Shown here in pieces: positions 52,307 through 61,099 of a stretch of DNA of 64,000 nucleotides. The notes below the pieces were generated by a model that was given only the letters and a program-made list of their open reading frames with translations, did no database searches and was not told the origin of the DNA. Position 1 is the first letter of the stretch; every line of letters begins with the position of its first letter. The stretch comes from Bacilli bacterium (GTDB taxonomy: Bacteria; Bacillota_I; Bacilli_A; RF39; UBA660). The stretch is taken from NCBI GenBank assembly GCA_900758495.1, contig CAAERO010000004.1:1-64000 (forward strand), in the 5' to 3' direction. The position numbers and the translations under genes are program-made.

Positions 52307-54667
52307 ATGAACCAAAATAATAATGGACAAAATAATTTAGGAAATAATAGAAATGTTCAAAATCCTAAGCAAGGTGTTCCAGGTGGTAGTCAGAATGGTT
52401 CATCTTTTCTTAATGATACACATTCTACTGGTACTTTTCAAAGAAGAGAACCAAGTGGTGGAGGTAGAGCTCCTGCTCACTCATCATCTTCTTTTCAAGA
52501 TAGTTTAAATAGAAAACCTAATTCATCCTTTAAAGATGATCTTAAAAATAAAGCTATTGATAAAGCTGCTAATTATATTCCTGGCGTAGGTCAAGCTAAG
52601 AAACTAGCAGATTTAAGTAACAAAGCTAATAATGCCTTAAATAATATTAGAGCTAATAAAGGACCCCAATTACCACCAGGTAGCACTACTAATAATAATC
52701 GTAATACTGGTGGTATTCCAAAGGCTGACAATGGTTTTAATCGACCTCCTTTGTTACCACGTAGAAAGAGTCTTTTAGATAGAAACGAATCTGATGATAA
52801 TGATGATGAAAATGAAGAAGCATCAGGTGGGTTATCTAGTTTAACAGGTGGAAGAAAGAAAAATAGTAATGGTGGAGTCTTTTCTTTTTTATCAAAAGGT
52901 TTCCTAAAAATGTCGCCAATGTTAAAAATTGTTCTAATAGTTATTGCTGCAATGTTCTTTTTTCTCTTGCTATTTGCTATTATAATTTCTCCATTAATTT
53001 CAGTAGGTAGTATTTCTCCTATAGGTATAGCTGATGGTAATAAAGATTATAAGACTAGCGAAGCTGAAGAAAAATTTCAAGAGCGAGTAAAAGAAGTCCA
53101 ATCTGAATATTCTAGCGATGGTAAGAGTTTTGAAGCTAAATATATTGGAGCAGTTTATGCTATTCTTTCAACTTATGGAAAAGGTTATTCTTATAAAAAA
53201 ATGACAAAATCTAAAATTGAAGAAATAGCAAATTTAATGTTTGATGAGAATAATTCATTTAGTGAAGACACATTTAAGAATAATTTGATTAATAATTATT
53301 TTCCAAGTAAGATTCCTGGTAAAACAGAACAAGTGTATAAACAATACGTTGATGATATGTTTGAATTATTGAAATACTACGATGATGAAACTAAAAAGAA
53401 TAATAATAACACTGCTAATGGTGTAACAGGTGCGGTGTGTACTTATAATTTTCCAGGTATTAATGCAGAACAATATGGTACAGGAATAAAGAATCGTTCT
53501 ATTAATGCTACTAATATTATGGTTAGACTTATGTCTGCTGGTGGTATTTGTGATGGAACTTATGGTGTACCGATTGAAGGGGAAGAACTTGTTCCACTTG
53601 AAAAGTATGCTCTTGGTGTTGCTTATGCTGAAATTGGTGAATCATCACCAGAACAGGCTTTTAAAACACAAGTAATTGCTGCTAGAAGTTTTGCTCTTGC
53701 TGTTCCAGATGCTTCTGGTAATACAGGTGGAAGAAAACTTTATGAAGAAAATGGTCAATGGATTTTACAAATATCTAACTGTGTTACTGATCAGGTTTAT
53801 TGTGATCCGGATAGAGGTTGTAGTGTTAATGGTTCTAGTAGTAATCAAAATCTTGTAATGCATAGTGGTACAGATACTGCTTCTACTAAACACTTTGATC
53901 CTTTACCTGCTGATGCCCCCCAAAGACAATGGGCTGCTGAAGTAGCTGGTAAAGTTGCTTTAGATAGTTCTGGTAATCTTTATCAAACTAACTTTTTAAA
54001 TACTGACCAGAATGCTTGGATTAGTATGGCTAAGCAGGGAATGGACTATACAGAAATAATTATGAAGCATTATCCAGGTGTAGCTTCTATCAGTGAAAGT
54101 AATTGTGTTGATTCTTCTAGTAGTGCAGCTAGTGGTAATTATGTTGCTTGGAAACAGACAGACTCTCAGTGGAGTAGTATAGTACTAGGTGGTGGAACTG
54201 ACCAAGATCGTTCTATTGGTAAGATTGGTTGTCTTGCTACTAGTATTTCTATGTTAATTGCTAAGAGTGGAGCAGTTGATAGTATTACTAACAGTGATTT
54301 AAAAGCAAACTTTAATCCTGGTACTTTTGTAGAAGCTATGAATAAAGTTGGTGGCTTTGATTCAGGTGGAAATTTACAATGGTATAAAGTTTCATCTGTA
54401 GCTCCTTCATTTAGCTATTCTGGTACTACTAGTTTATCTGGTCTTACTAAAACTGAAAAGTTAAAGACTATTAAAGAAAAAGCATCTCAAGCTAATACTT
54501 ACTGTGTATTAGAAGTTAAAGGTGGTCAAGGTCAACACTGGGTTGCAGTTGATAGTGTTAGTAATGATGGTGTTAAAATGATGGATCCAGGAAGTAAAGC
54601 CACTGATTTATGGAAGCAATATGATTGGAATAGAACATCTAGAATTGATTGTTTTAAGAAAAGTTAG
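52307..54667 (+). CDS. SpoIID-like and C39-like wall hydrolase of the T4SS
   Basis: A 786-aa protein. A disordered, Asn/Gly-rich cytoplasmic N-terminus (~1-200) is followed by one membrane helix (MLKIVLIVIAAMFFFLLLFAIII, ~204-226). Outside are a helical region, a SpoIID-like domain (VPLEKYALGVAYAEIGESSPEQAFKTQVIAARSFAL, ~425-460) and a C-terminal C39-like peptidase (KIGCLATSISMLI ... QHWVAVDSV, ~640-750). It holds the position of the VirB1/PrgK/CwlT hydrolases that open the wall for a T4SS, but pairs two different enzyme types. Confidence 0.8.
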   Translation: MNQNNNGQNNLGNNRNVQNPKQGVPGGSQNGSSFLNDTHSTGTFQRREPSGGGRAPAHSSSSFQDSLNRKPNSSFKDDLKNKAIDKAANYIPGVGQAKKLADLSNKANNALNNIRANKGPQLPPGSTTNNNRNTGGIPKADNGFNRPPLLPRRKSLLDRNESDDNDDENEEASGGLSSLTGGRKKNSNGGVFSFLSKGFLKMSPMLKIVLIVIAAMFFFLLLFAIIISPLISVGSISPIGIADGNKDYKTSEAEEKFQERVKEVQSEYSSDGKSFEAKYIGAVYAILSTYGKGYSYKKMTKSKIEEIANLMFDENNSFSEDTFKNNLINNYFPSKIPGKTEQVYKQYVDDMFELLKYYDDETKKNNNNTANGVTGAVCTYNFPGINAEQYGTGIKNRSINATNIMVRLMSAGGICDGTYGVPIEGEELVPLEKYALGVAYAEIGESSPEQAFKTQVIAARSFALAVPDASGNTGGRKLYEENGQWILQISNCVTDQVYCDPDRGCSVNGSSSNQNLVMHSGTDTASTKHFDPLPADAPQRQWAAEVAGKVALDSSGNLYQTNFLNTDQNAWISMAKQGMDYTEIIMKHYPGVASISESNCVDSSSSAASGNYVAWKQTDSQWSSIVLGGGTDQDRSIGKIGCLATSISMLIAKSGAVDSITNSDLKANFNPGTFVEAMNKVGGFDSGGNLQWYKVSSVAPSFSYSGTTSLSGLTKTEKLKTIKEKASQANTYCVLEVKGGQGQHWVAVDSVSNDGVKMMDPGSKATDLWKQYDWNRTSRIDCFKKS

Positions 54668-54683
54668 GAGGGAGATGTAATAT

Positions 54684-55472
54684 ATGAAAGAAAAGAAATT
54701 TAGATATTATGTTATATTTTTCCTTCTAATTGTTTATTTGATTTTGATGTTTATCTTTTTTCTATATCCTAGCTATAAAGATAAACATAATAAAACTTCA
54801 CTGATTGTCAATAAGTCAGCTAAGTGGTATTATGAAGATGGTAAATGGAAAGATATGACAAAAACTAACCAGTATAACTGGCAAGAGTTTGATATTTATC
54901 AAGATGGGAGCTTTTTAGGTAATCATTATCTTTTATATAATGATAGATGGTATATTTTTGATAAAGATAGAAATCCAATTAAACAAGAAGGTGTTGATAT
55001 CTTTGCTATTAAAACTAATCAAAAATACAGTTATGGTGATTATCTTTTAGAAGATGTATCAGAAGAAGATGAAAAATATATAAGAAAAGTCTTAGAGGAT
55101 AATAATATTAATGCTTTATCATTTACTAGTGAAAATGTTATTAATTTTGATTTAGATAGTGATGGTAAACTTGAAAAAATAATTATTGTTTCTAATGCTT
55201 TTACGACAGAGTATGCTAAAGATTTATTTAATTTTATTTTTGTAGTAAAAGATGATAAAATAAGTATAATAAAGAAGGAAATAAATACTTATGATAAGTT
55301 ATATAGTATGTGTAAAGATTATGTTGCTTATTTAGTAGATTTAACAGGAAAAGGTAAATATTCTATAATAACTGGTTGTGGTTATTATAGTAATAGAAAA
55401 GATTGTATTGAAATGTATCAATTAAAAAAAGGAGATTATATTAAAGTTAAATCATGTAATAAAACAGATTGA
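54684..55472 (+). CDS. Single-helix membrane protein of the cluster, unknown
   Basis: A 262-aa protein: an N-terminal membrane helix (YVIFFLLIVYLILMFIFFLYP) and an extracytoplasmic part with a WYYEDGKWKD repeat-like start and an FDLDSDGKLEKIIIVS segment that looks like a calcium-binding FG-GAP/dockerin-type loop. Two cysteine pairs near the end. GGAGGGAG precedes the ATG. I do not recognise a family; its place between the hydrolase and VirD4 suggests a T4SS structural or lipoprotein-like role. Confidence 0.65.
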   Translation: MKEKKFRYYVIFFLLIVYLILMFIFFLYPSYKDKHNKTSLIVNKSAKWYYEDGKWKDMTKTNQYNWQEFDIYQDGSFLGNHYLLYNDRWYIFDKDRNPIKQEGVDIFAIKTNQKYSYGDYLLEDVSEEDEKYIRKVLEDNNINALSFTSENVINFDLDSDGKLEKIIIVSNAFTTEYAKDLFNFIFVVKDDKISIIKKEINTYDKLYSMCKDYVAYLVDLTGKGKYSIITGCGYYSNRKDCIEMYQLKKGDYIKVKSCNKTD

Positions 55473-55525
55473 ATAATTTAATCTTTTAATATATAATATG
55501 TTTCAAAAAGAAAGAAGGACTTTAG

Positions 55526-57643
55526 ATGAAATTAAAATTTCGTGCAGATAAAGATGACTTAATTATATTTTGTGTCTTTGCTGTTTTCTTATTATATATA
55601 ATAGCAATAGGAATTGTTAATTTACATACTTTTGCAACGCAAGGAGTATTTAGTGGTTTTAACCCATTTCCTGCTTTTGCCCCAGAGTTTTTGTGGATGA
55701 CACTTTTAATTTATCTTGTTGCTTTAGTTGGAATGCTTTTAAGTGTTAAATCATATTTCTTTGAGATGGAAAAAGGTTTTGGAATAACTACAGAAAAGAA
55801 AGATAAAGGATATTCAAGATGGGCGAAAGATAAAGAGCTTCAACAGGAGTTAAAAGAAGTTTCTTTGAAAGCTGATACAGCTACAGCTGGTGGGGTTCCT
55901 CTTATCTTAAAAGATGATGTTGCTTGGGTAGATAATAGTGAATATCATACCTTGGTAATTGGTGCTACTGGTTCTGGTAAGACGCAAACAGTTATCAAGC
56001 CGACAGTAAAACTACTTGCTAAGAATGGTGAATCTATGATTATTACTGACCCTAAGGGTGAAATTTACGAAAGTACTGCTTCTATGTTACGAGAAAAAGG
56101 TTATGATGTGCAAGTATTGAACTTTCGTAATCCACAATCTGGTAGTGGTTGGAATCCTTTGACATTACCGTATCATATGTATAAGTCAGGTAATCAAGAT
56201 AAGGCAATAGAGTTACTTGATGATTTAGCTTTAAATATATTATATGATTCATCTAATGCAAATGCTGATCCTTTCTGGGAAAAGACAAGTGCTGATTATT
56301 TTTCGGGAGTAGTTTTGGGTTTATTTGAAGATGCTCAAGAAGATGAAATTAACCTTAATAGTGTTAGTTTAATGACGACAGTTGGTGAAGAGAAGTTTGG
56401 TGCTAGTACCTATATCAAAGAATACTTTGATGCTAAAGATCCGGCTAGTGCTGCAGCAATTAATGCTTCTAGTACCATATCTGCTCCAACAGAAACAAAA
56501 GGAAGTATTTTATCAGTATTTAGACAAAAGATAAAACTATTTGCTTCTCGTGAAAACTTATCAGAAATGTTAAGCCATAGTGATATAGATTTAGCAGGAA
56601 TTGGTAAGAGAAAAACTGCTTTGTTTATTGTTATTCAAGATGAAAAAACTACTTACCATCCATTAGTTACTATTCTTTTGAAACAATGTTATGAAACACT
56701 TATTGATGTTGCTCAAGCTAATGGTGGAGCTTTACCAGTTAGAACTAATTTCTTATTAGATGAGTTTGCTAATATGCCTAAACTAAAAGATATGACAACA
56801 ATGATTACAGCAGCACGTTCAAGACATATGCGTTTTACTATGATTATTCAAAACTATGCACAGTTAAATCAAGTATATGGTAAAGAAGAAGCTGAAACTA
56901 TTCGTGGTAACTGTGGTAATATTATTTACTTAATATCAGCAGAAATTGCTGCCCTTGAAGAAATTTCTAAGATGTGTGGTGAAGTTAAGAGTAAAAAAGA
57001 TGATAAGACTGCATCAACTCCACTTGTTACAGTATCAGATTTACAAAGAATGAAACAATTTGAAACGATTATTCTTCGTATGCGTAAACAACCATTTAAA
57101 ACTAAAATGACTCCAGACTTTAAAATTGATTGGGGAAAAACTTATCCAAAAGCTGTATTTGTAGAAAGAGAAAAAATACCTGTTCACACTTTTGATATTA
57201 AAACATTTGTCAAAGAACAAAAGAAGAAAAAACTACTTGAGATGATGAATTCAGCAGATATAGGTGCTCCAAGTGATGGAGGAAATGTTCCATCATTTGT
57301 ACCACCAAACCTATTTGCTAATGCAAATAAACCAGCACCAAATCCATTTAATATGGATCCCCCTCAGAAGATGCCAATTAATCAAGCTTTAGAGCCTAGT
57401 AAGAAAGAACCACCTATGCCAAGCTTTGATGTAGATGAATTGGTTAAAAAGATAGATGCTAAAATAGCAGAACTTGAAAAAGAAGAAGCTTTAGCAAAAG
57501 AAAAAGAAAAGATGGAGAGCAAGAAAGTAGAAGAAACAAGAACAGTAACTGCACCGAGAGCTGAAATTAAACCTAATACAAATCTTAATTTAGATGATAG
57601 TAATGATACTGATGATGATTTCTTTGATGACTTTTTTGATTAG
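55526..57643 (+). CDS. virD4: VirD4/TraG-type coupling ATPase
   Basis: A 705-aa T4SS coupling protein that brings substrate to the channel. Two N-terminal helices (~12-32, ~55-75), Walker A GATGSGKT (146-153), ITDPKGEIYE, Walker B NFLLDEFANMPKL (~407) and SRHMRFTMIIQNYAQLNQVYG are typical of Gram-positive TcpA/VirD4. After ~570 comes a Pro-rich and coiled-coil tail ending in an acidic run (DDDFFDDFFD), possibly for substrate choice. No relaxase is near, so the substrates may be proteins. Confidence 0.94.
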   Translation: MKLKFRADKDDLIIFCVFAVFLLYIIAIGIVNLHTFATQGVFSGFNPFPAFAPEFLWMTLLIYLVALVGMLLSVKSYFFEMEKGFGITTEKKDKGYSRWAKDKELQQELKEVSLKADTATAGGVPLILKDDVAWVDNSEYHTLVIGATGSGKTQTVIKPTVKLLAKNGESMIITDPKGEIYESTASMLREKGYDVQVLNFRNPQSGSGWNPLTLPYHMYKSGNQDKAIELLDDLALNILYDSSNANADPFWEKTSADYFSGVVLGLFEDAQEDEINLNSVSLMTTVGEEKFGASTYIKEYFDAKDPASAAAINASSTISAPTETKGSILSVFRQKIKLFASRENLSEMLSHSDIDLAGIGKRKTALFIVIQDEKTTYHPLVTILLKQCYETLIDVAQANGGALPVRTNFLLDEFANMPKLKDMTTMITAARSRHMRFTMIIQNYAQLNQVYGKEEAETIRGNCGNIIYLISAEIAALEEISKMCGEVKSKKDDKTASTPLVTVSDLQRMKQFETIILRMRKQPFKTKMTPDFKIDWGKTYPKAVFVEREKIPVHTFDIKTFVKEQKKKKLLEMMNSADIGAPSDGGNVPSFVPPNLFANANKPAPNPFNMDPPQKMPINQALEPSKKEPPMPSFDVDELVKKIDAKIAELEKEEALAKEKEKMESKKVEETRTVTAPRAEIKPNTNLNLDDSNDTDDDFFDDFFD

Positions 57644-57653
57644 TAGGTGAAAT

Positions 57654-58859
57654 ATGTTTAATAGATTTAATAATTTAGGAAAAAAAATACGAACAGAAGA
57701 AGATTTAAAAGATACTAAAAAAGTAAGTGCTACTCCAACATCTGATAAAGAAAAAGCCCGTAAGAAACTATTAAAGATAGTGGGAATTATTTCTATTGTT
57801 TTAATTGTTATTTTCTTAATAATTTTAGTGGGAACTATGTTAGTAGGAACAACTTATACTTTTGACCAAATGGAACTTGAGTTAAAAAAGGCCGCAATAA
57901 AATATTATCAAGTACAAGATGCTTTACTTCCTGCTAATGAAGGAGAAAAAAGTGAAGTAGATGCTGCTACTCTATCAAGTGATGAATATAAGTTAATGAA
58001 ACCCCTTAGTAAAATGCGAAAAAATACACAATGTTCTGGTACCGTAGTTGTTCAAAAAATAAATAATGAATATATTTACACACCATATCTTGATTGTGGC
58101 AATAGCTATAAAACTAAAGAGCTATTTAATGCTGTAAAAGATGAAAATAAAACAGTTACTAGTGGTAATGGTTTATATGAGATGAATGGTGAATTAGTTT
58201 TTAGAGGGGATAATGTTAATAACTATGTTCAGTTATCTAAAGGATTATTCAGAATTATTAAAATTACTAGTGAAAATAAGATATTATTAATACCAGAATT
58301 TGAAGAATATTATTATAATACTTGGGATGATAGATATAATACAGAACTTGGTTATAGTGCAGGAATAAATGATTATAGATTAAGTCGTATTAAAGATACG
58401 CTTCTTGATATCTATAATGGTAATGTAAGTAAATTTATATTACTTGATGAAACCGACAAACAAAAACTTACTACTTACTCATTATGTGTTGGAAAAAGAG
58501 GTAAAAAGGAAACAAATAATACTTCAGAAGTTGAGTGTGCTGATAAGATGGATAATCAGATGATTGGTTTATTAACAGCAAGTGATTATATGAATGCTTC
58601 AACTGATGCTAATTGTACAACAACTACTTCAAAATCTTGTCAGAACTATAATTATTTAAAAGTTAAAGATAGTAATTATTGGTTAATTACTGCTACTAAT
58701 GAAAATACTGCTATTGTATATTATATTAATAATGAAGGTTATGTTGCAGAATCTAATGCATCAAGTCTTAGTATGATTAGACCTACTATTATGTTAAATA
58801 ATAATGTAATGATTAAAGGTGGTAAAGGTACAGAAAGTGATCCATTCATTTTAAAATAA
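57654..58859 (+). CDS. Pseudopilin-like protein, paralogue at the cluster's end
   Basis: A 401-aa protein. A short cytoplasmic segment leads to one membrane helix (IVGIISIVLIVIFLIILVGTML, ~42-63), then a pilin-like stretch (ELELKKAAIKYYQVQDALLPANEGEKSEVDAATLSSDEY) and an outside domain with CSG...CG and further cysteines. It shares this plan and the LFRIIKITSENKILLI segment with the 605-aa protein at the other end (34161-35978), minus the Ig-like domain. Probably a minor pilin or surface tip partner. A terminator follows. Confidence 0.7.
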   Translation: MFNRFNNLGKKIRTEEDLKDTKKVSATPTSDKEKARKKLLKIVGIISIVLIVIFLIILVGTMLVGTTYTFDQMELELKKAAIKYYQVQDALLPANEGEKSEVDAATLSSDEYKLMKPLSKMRKNTQCSGTVVVQKINNEYIYTPYLDCGNSYKTKELFNAVKDENKTVTSGNGLYEMNGELVFRGDNVNNYVQLSKGLFRIIKITSENKILLIPEFEEYYYNTWDDRYNTELGYSAGINDYRLSRIKDTLLDIYNGNVSKFILLDETDKQKLTTYSLCVGKRGKKETNNTSEVECADKMDNQMIGLLTASDYMNASTDANCTTTTSKSCQNYNYLKVKDSNYWLITATNENTAIVYYINNEGYVAESNASSLSMIRPTIMLNNNVMIKGGKGTESDPFILK

Positions 58860-58866
58860 AAGATAT

Positions 58867-58896
58867 TAAAAGTCATATTTAATTATGGCTTTTTTA
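58867..58896 (+). terminator. Terminator of the secretion cluster
   Basis: AAAGTCATA/TTATGGCTTT hairpin with a run of T, eight bases after the last stop. Confidence 0.8.
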
Positions 58897-58969
58897 CATG
58901 TATAAAGACGATAGTTTAATGTTAAAAATATCAAAATTAGTAAAAAAGTTTTGAAAATATAAAATAAGG

Positions 58970-58991
58970 AATGACCTTTGGTCATTTTTTT
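58970..58991 (+). terminator. Second terminator before spoVAC
   Basis: AATGACC/GGTCATT with a TTT loop and a T run; it insulates the sporulation genes from the cluster. Confidence 0.8.
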
Positions 58992-59020
58992 GTATATCTA
59001 GCAAAAAAACAGCCATACTA
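58992..59020 (+). promoter_or_regulatory. Possible sigma-G/F-type promoter of spoVA
   Basis: GTATA (58992-58996), 17 bases, CATACTA (59014-59020). This matches the forespore pattern, and spoVA is sigma-G-controlled in Bacillus. The start point would fall only ~10 bases before the ATG, so the leader would be very short; treat as tentative. Confidence 0.45.
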
Positions 59021-59036
59021 TCAATAGGTGAACAAA

Positions 59037-59480
59037 ATGAAAGAAAAAAAATATCAGATAATAGTTGAGAGACACAAACCTAGAGAAGAAAAAGGAAAGT
59101 TTGCTTTAATCGCATTTTTAATCGGTGGCTTAGTAGGAATGTTTGGGGAAGGACTTATTTGTTTTTATGTGAAAATATTATCTATTTCTCGGAGTGATGC
59201 TTCAACTTATATGATAGTAACATTAATATTTCTAGCATCACTATTAACTGCTCTTGGAGTATTTGATAACTTAGTTAAGAAAGCTAAATGTGGACTTATT
59301 ATCCCTATAACAGGATTTGCTCATTCAATGACTAGTGCGGCGATTGATTACAAAAAGGAAGGACCCATCTATGGAATAGGTAGTAATATCTTCAAACTAG
59401 CTGGTTCTGTTATTTTGTATGGAATTGTTTCTTCTTGGCTATTTGGAATGATTCGTTATGGAATCGAGGTGTTAAAATGA
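59037..59480 (+). CDS. spoVAC: Stage V sporulation protein AC
   Basis: A protein of about 147 aa with four or five helices and the SpoVAC traits (FLIGGLVGMFGEGLICFY, KAKCGLIIPITGFAHSMTSAAIDYKKEGPIYGIGSNIFKLAGSVILYG). It is the mechanosensitive channel subunit through which dipicolinic acid passes during spore formation and germination. I start it at the ATG at 59037 behind AGGTG. It overlaps spoVAD by four bases (ATGA). Confidence 0.93.
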   Translation: MKEKKYQIIVERHKPREEKGKFALIAFLIGGLVGMFGEGLICFYVKILSISRSDASTYMIVTLIFLASLLTALGVFDNLVKKAKCGLIIPITGFAHSMTSAAIDYKKEGPIYGIGSNIFKLAGSVILYGIVSSWLFGMIRYGIEVLK

Positions 59481-60472
59481 TTCTAAGATTTAAAAATGTA
59501 TATGTTAAAGAAACAGCAACAGTAGCAGGAATTTATGAATCAAAAGGACCTCTTAGTAGCTATTTTGATAAAAAATATCGAAAAGATTTATATTGTGGTG
59601 AAAAGTCTTTTGAACAAGCAGAAGTAAAATTACTAGAAGATAGCTTGAAGTTAGTTCTTAAAAAAAGTAATTTAAAAGAGGATAATATTGACTTAGTAAT
59701 AGCAGGTGATTTATTAAATCAAATAACTTCTTCTTGTTATTCATCATTAAAAATGAATAGTCCGTTTCTCGGTATCTATAGTGCTTGTGCTACTAGTGTC
59801 GAAGGAATATTACTAGCATCTTCTCTAATAGAAGGTGGTTTTGTGAAAAATGTCATAGCGGCTACTTCTTCACATAATATGTCCAGTGAAAAACAATTTA
59901 GAAATCCGACAGAGTATGGGGCCCCGAAACCGAAGACAGCTACTTTTACTGCAACAGGTGGAGCAAGTATTTTACTTTCTGATGAACCTAGTAAAGTAAA
60001 AATAACAGAAGGAATAATTGGTACAATGGTTGATTATAATCAAAAAGATCCTTTAAATATGGGAGCAGCAATGGCAGGGGCAGCGGCACATACTTTAGCA
60101 GAATATTTTAAAGAGAGTAAATATAAACCAGCAGATTTTGACTTGATTTTAACAGGTGACTTAGGTAGATATGGTAAAGAAATATTAAAAGATTTTATGA
60201 AGGAAGAATATAAGATTACATTAGGTTCTAATTATAATGATTGCGGAACAATACTGTATGACTTAGATAGGCAAAAAGAAGTTATGGCTGGTGGTAGTGG
60301 ACCAGTTTGTAGTGCATTAGTTGCTTATTCTAAAGTTTTAAATTCTTTAAATAAAGGTGAATATAAAAGAGTATTATTAGTAGCAACAGGAGCTTTATTC
60401 TCACCGACTTTTGTCTATCAAAAGAAACCAATTTTATCAATAGCACATTTAGTATGTTTGGAGGCGATTTAA
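59477..60472 (+). CDS. spoVAD: Stage V sporulation protein AD
   Basis: A 331-aa soluble protein of thiolase fold that binds dipicolinic acid for uptake into the forespore. Conserved parts are SPFLGIYSACATSVEGILLA, the segment from FTATGGASILL, and GPVCSALVAYSKVL. I choose the ATG at 59477 with GAGGTG upstream. It sits between spoVAC and spoVAEb as in other spore-formers. Confidence 0.95.
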   Translation: MILRFKNVYVKETATVAGIYESKGPLSSYFDKKYRKDLYCGEKSFEQAEVKLLEDSLKLVLKKSNLKEDNIDLVIAGDLLNQITSSCYSSLKMNSPFLGIYSACATSVEGILLASSLIEGGFVKNVIAATSSHNMSSEKQFRNPTEYGAPKPKTATFTATGGASILLSDEPSKVKITEGIIGTMVDYNQKDPLNMGAAMAGAAAHTLAEYFKESKYKPADFDLILTGDLGRYGKEILKDFMKEEYKITLGSNYNDCGTILYDLDRQKEVMAGGSGPVCSALVAYSKVLNSLNKGEYKRVLLVATGALFSPTFVYQKKPILSIAHLVCLEAI

Positions 60473-60823
60473 ATGTATTTTCTATATTCATTCTTATTCT
60501 GTGGAACTATTTGCTTAATAGCAGAACTTATTCTCGATAATACTAAACTTACTCCTGGCCATATAACCAGTATATTTGTAGTAGTAGGAGCAGCCTTAGA
60601 TGCTTTTGGAATCTATGATTACTTCATTGCTACTTGTGGAGGAGGAACACTAGTACCAATCACATCATTTGGACATTCTCTTATTCATGGAGCATTAGCA
60701 AAAGCAGAAACATTTGGTTTCTTAGGACTATTAATGGGTATGTTCGACCTTACGGCATCAGGAATAACTTCAGCAATAATATTTTCTTTTATTTTCACTT
60801 TATTCTTTCAAGCAAAAGATTAA
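60473..60823 (+). CDS. spoVAE: Stage V sporulation protein AEb
   Basis: A 116-aa membrane protein of the SpoVAE (AEb) type: four helices and GGGTLVPITSFGHSLIHGALAKAETFGFLGLL. It completes the minimal SpoVAC-AD-AEb channel; SpoVAA, AB and AF are not seen. GGAGG precedes the ATG, which begins directly after the spoVAD stop. Confidence 0.93.
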   Translation: MYFLYSFLFCGTICLIAELILDNTKLTPGHITSIFVVVGAALDAFGIYDYFIATCGGGTLVPITSFGHSLIHGALAKAETFGFLGLLMGMFDLTASGITSAIIFSFIFTLFFQAKD

Positions 60824-61099
60824 AAAATTGGTAAGTAAATATCTTGTATCTTTATAATAAATAATGCGTGCAATACTTTAGTTGAAAAGAAACACTTTTT
60901 TCTATTTAAATTATGGATTACTTCAGTATAAAAAGAAACTTTTTGTATTGACTAAAGTATCTAATAACTTATTTTATCTATAGTGCCTTTATATATTGGT
61001 ATAAACTTGGAATATCATTATATTTATTTTTTAATTATTAGAGTTGGAAATAGATAAAAAACTTCATTTAATGTAAATAATATAGATAAGGAGGTACTT
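60824..61099. other. Intergenic gap with no clear feature
   Basis: 276 AT-rich bases. A TTGACT at 60956 could be a -35 box but lacks a good -10. No hairpin terminator or gene was found. Confidence 0.4.

Noticed and set aside
32605..58859. The secretion cluster as an ordinary conjugative element
   Set aside because: No relaxase, integrase, oriT-like region or flanking repeats were seen, and it is set between core genes with terminators at both sides.
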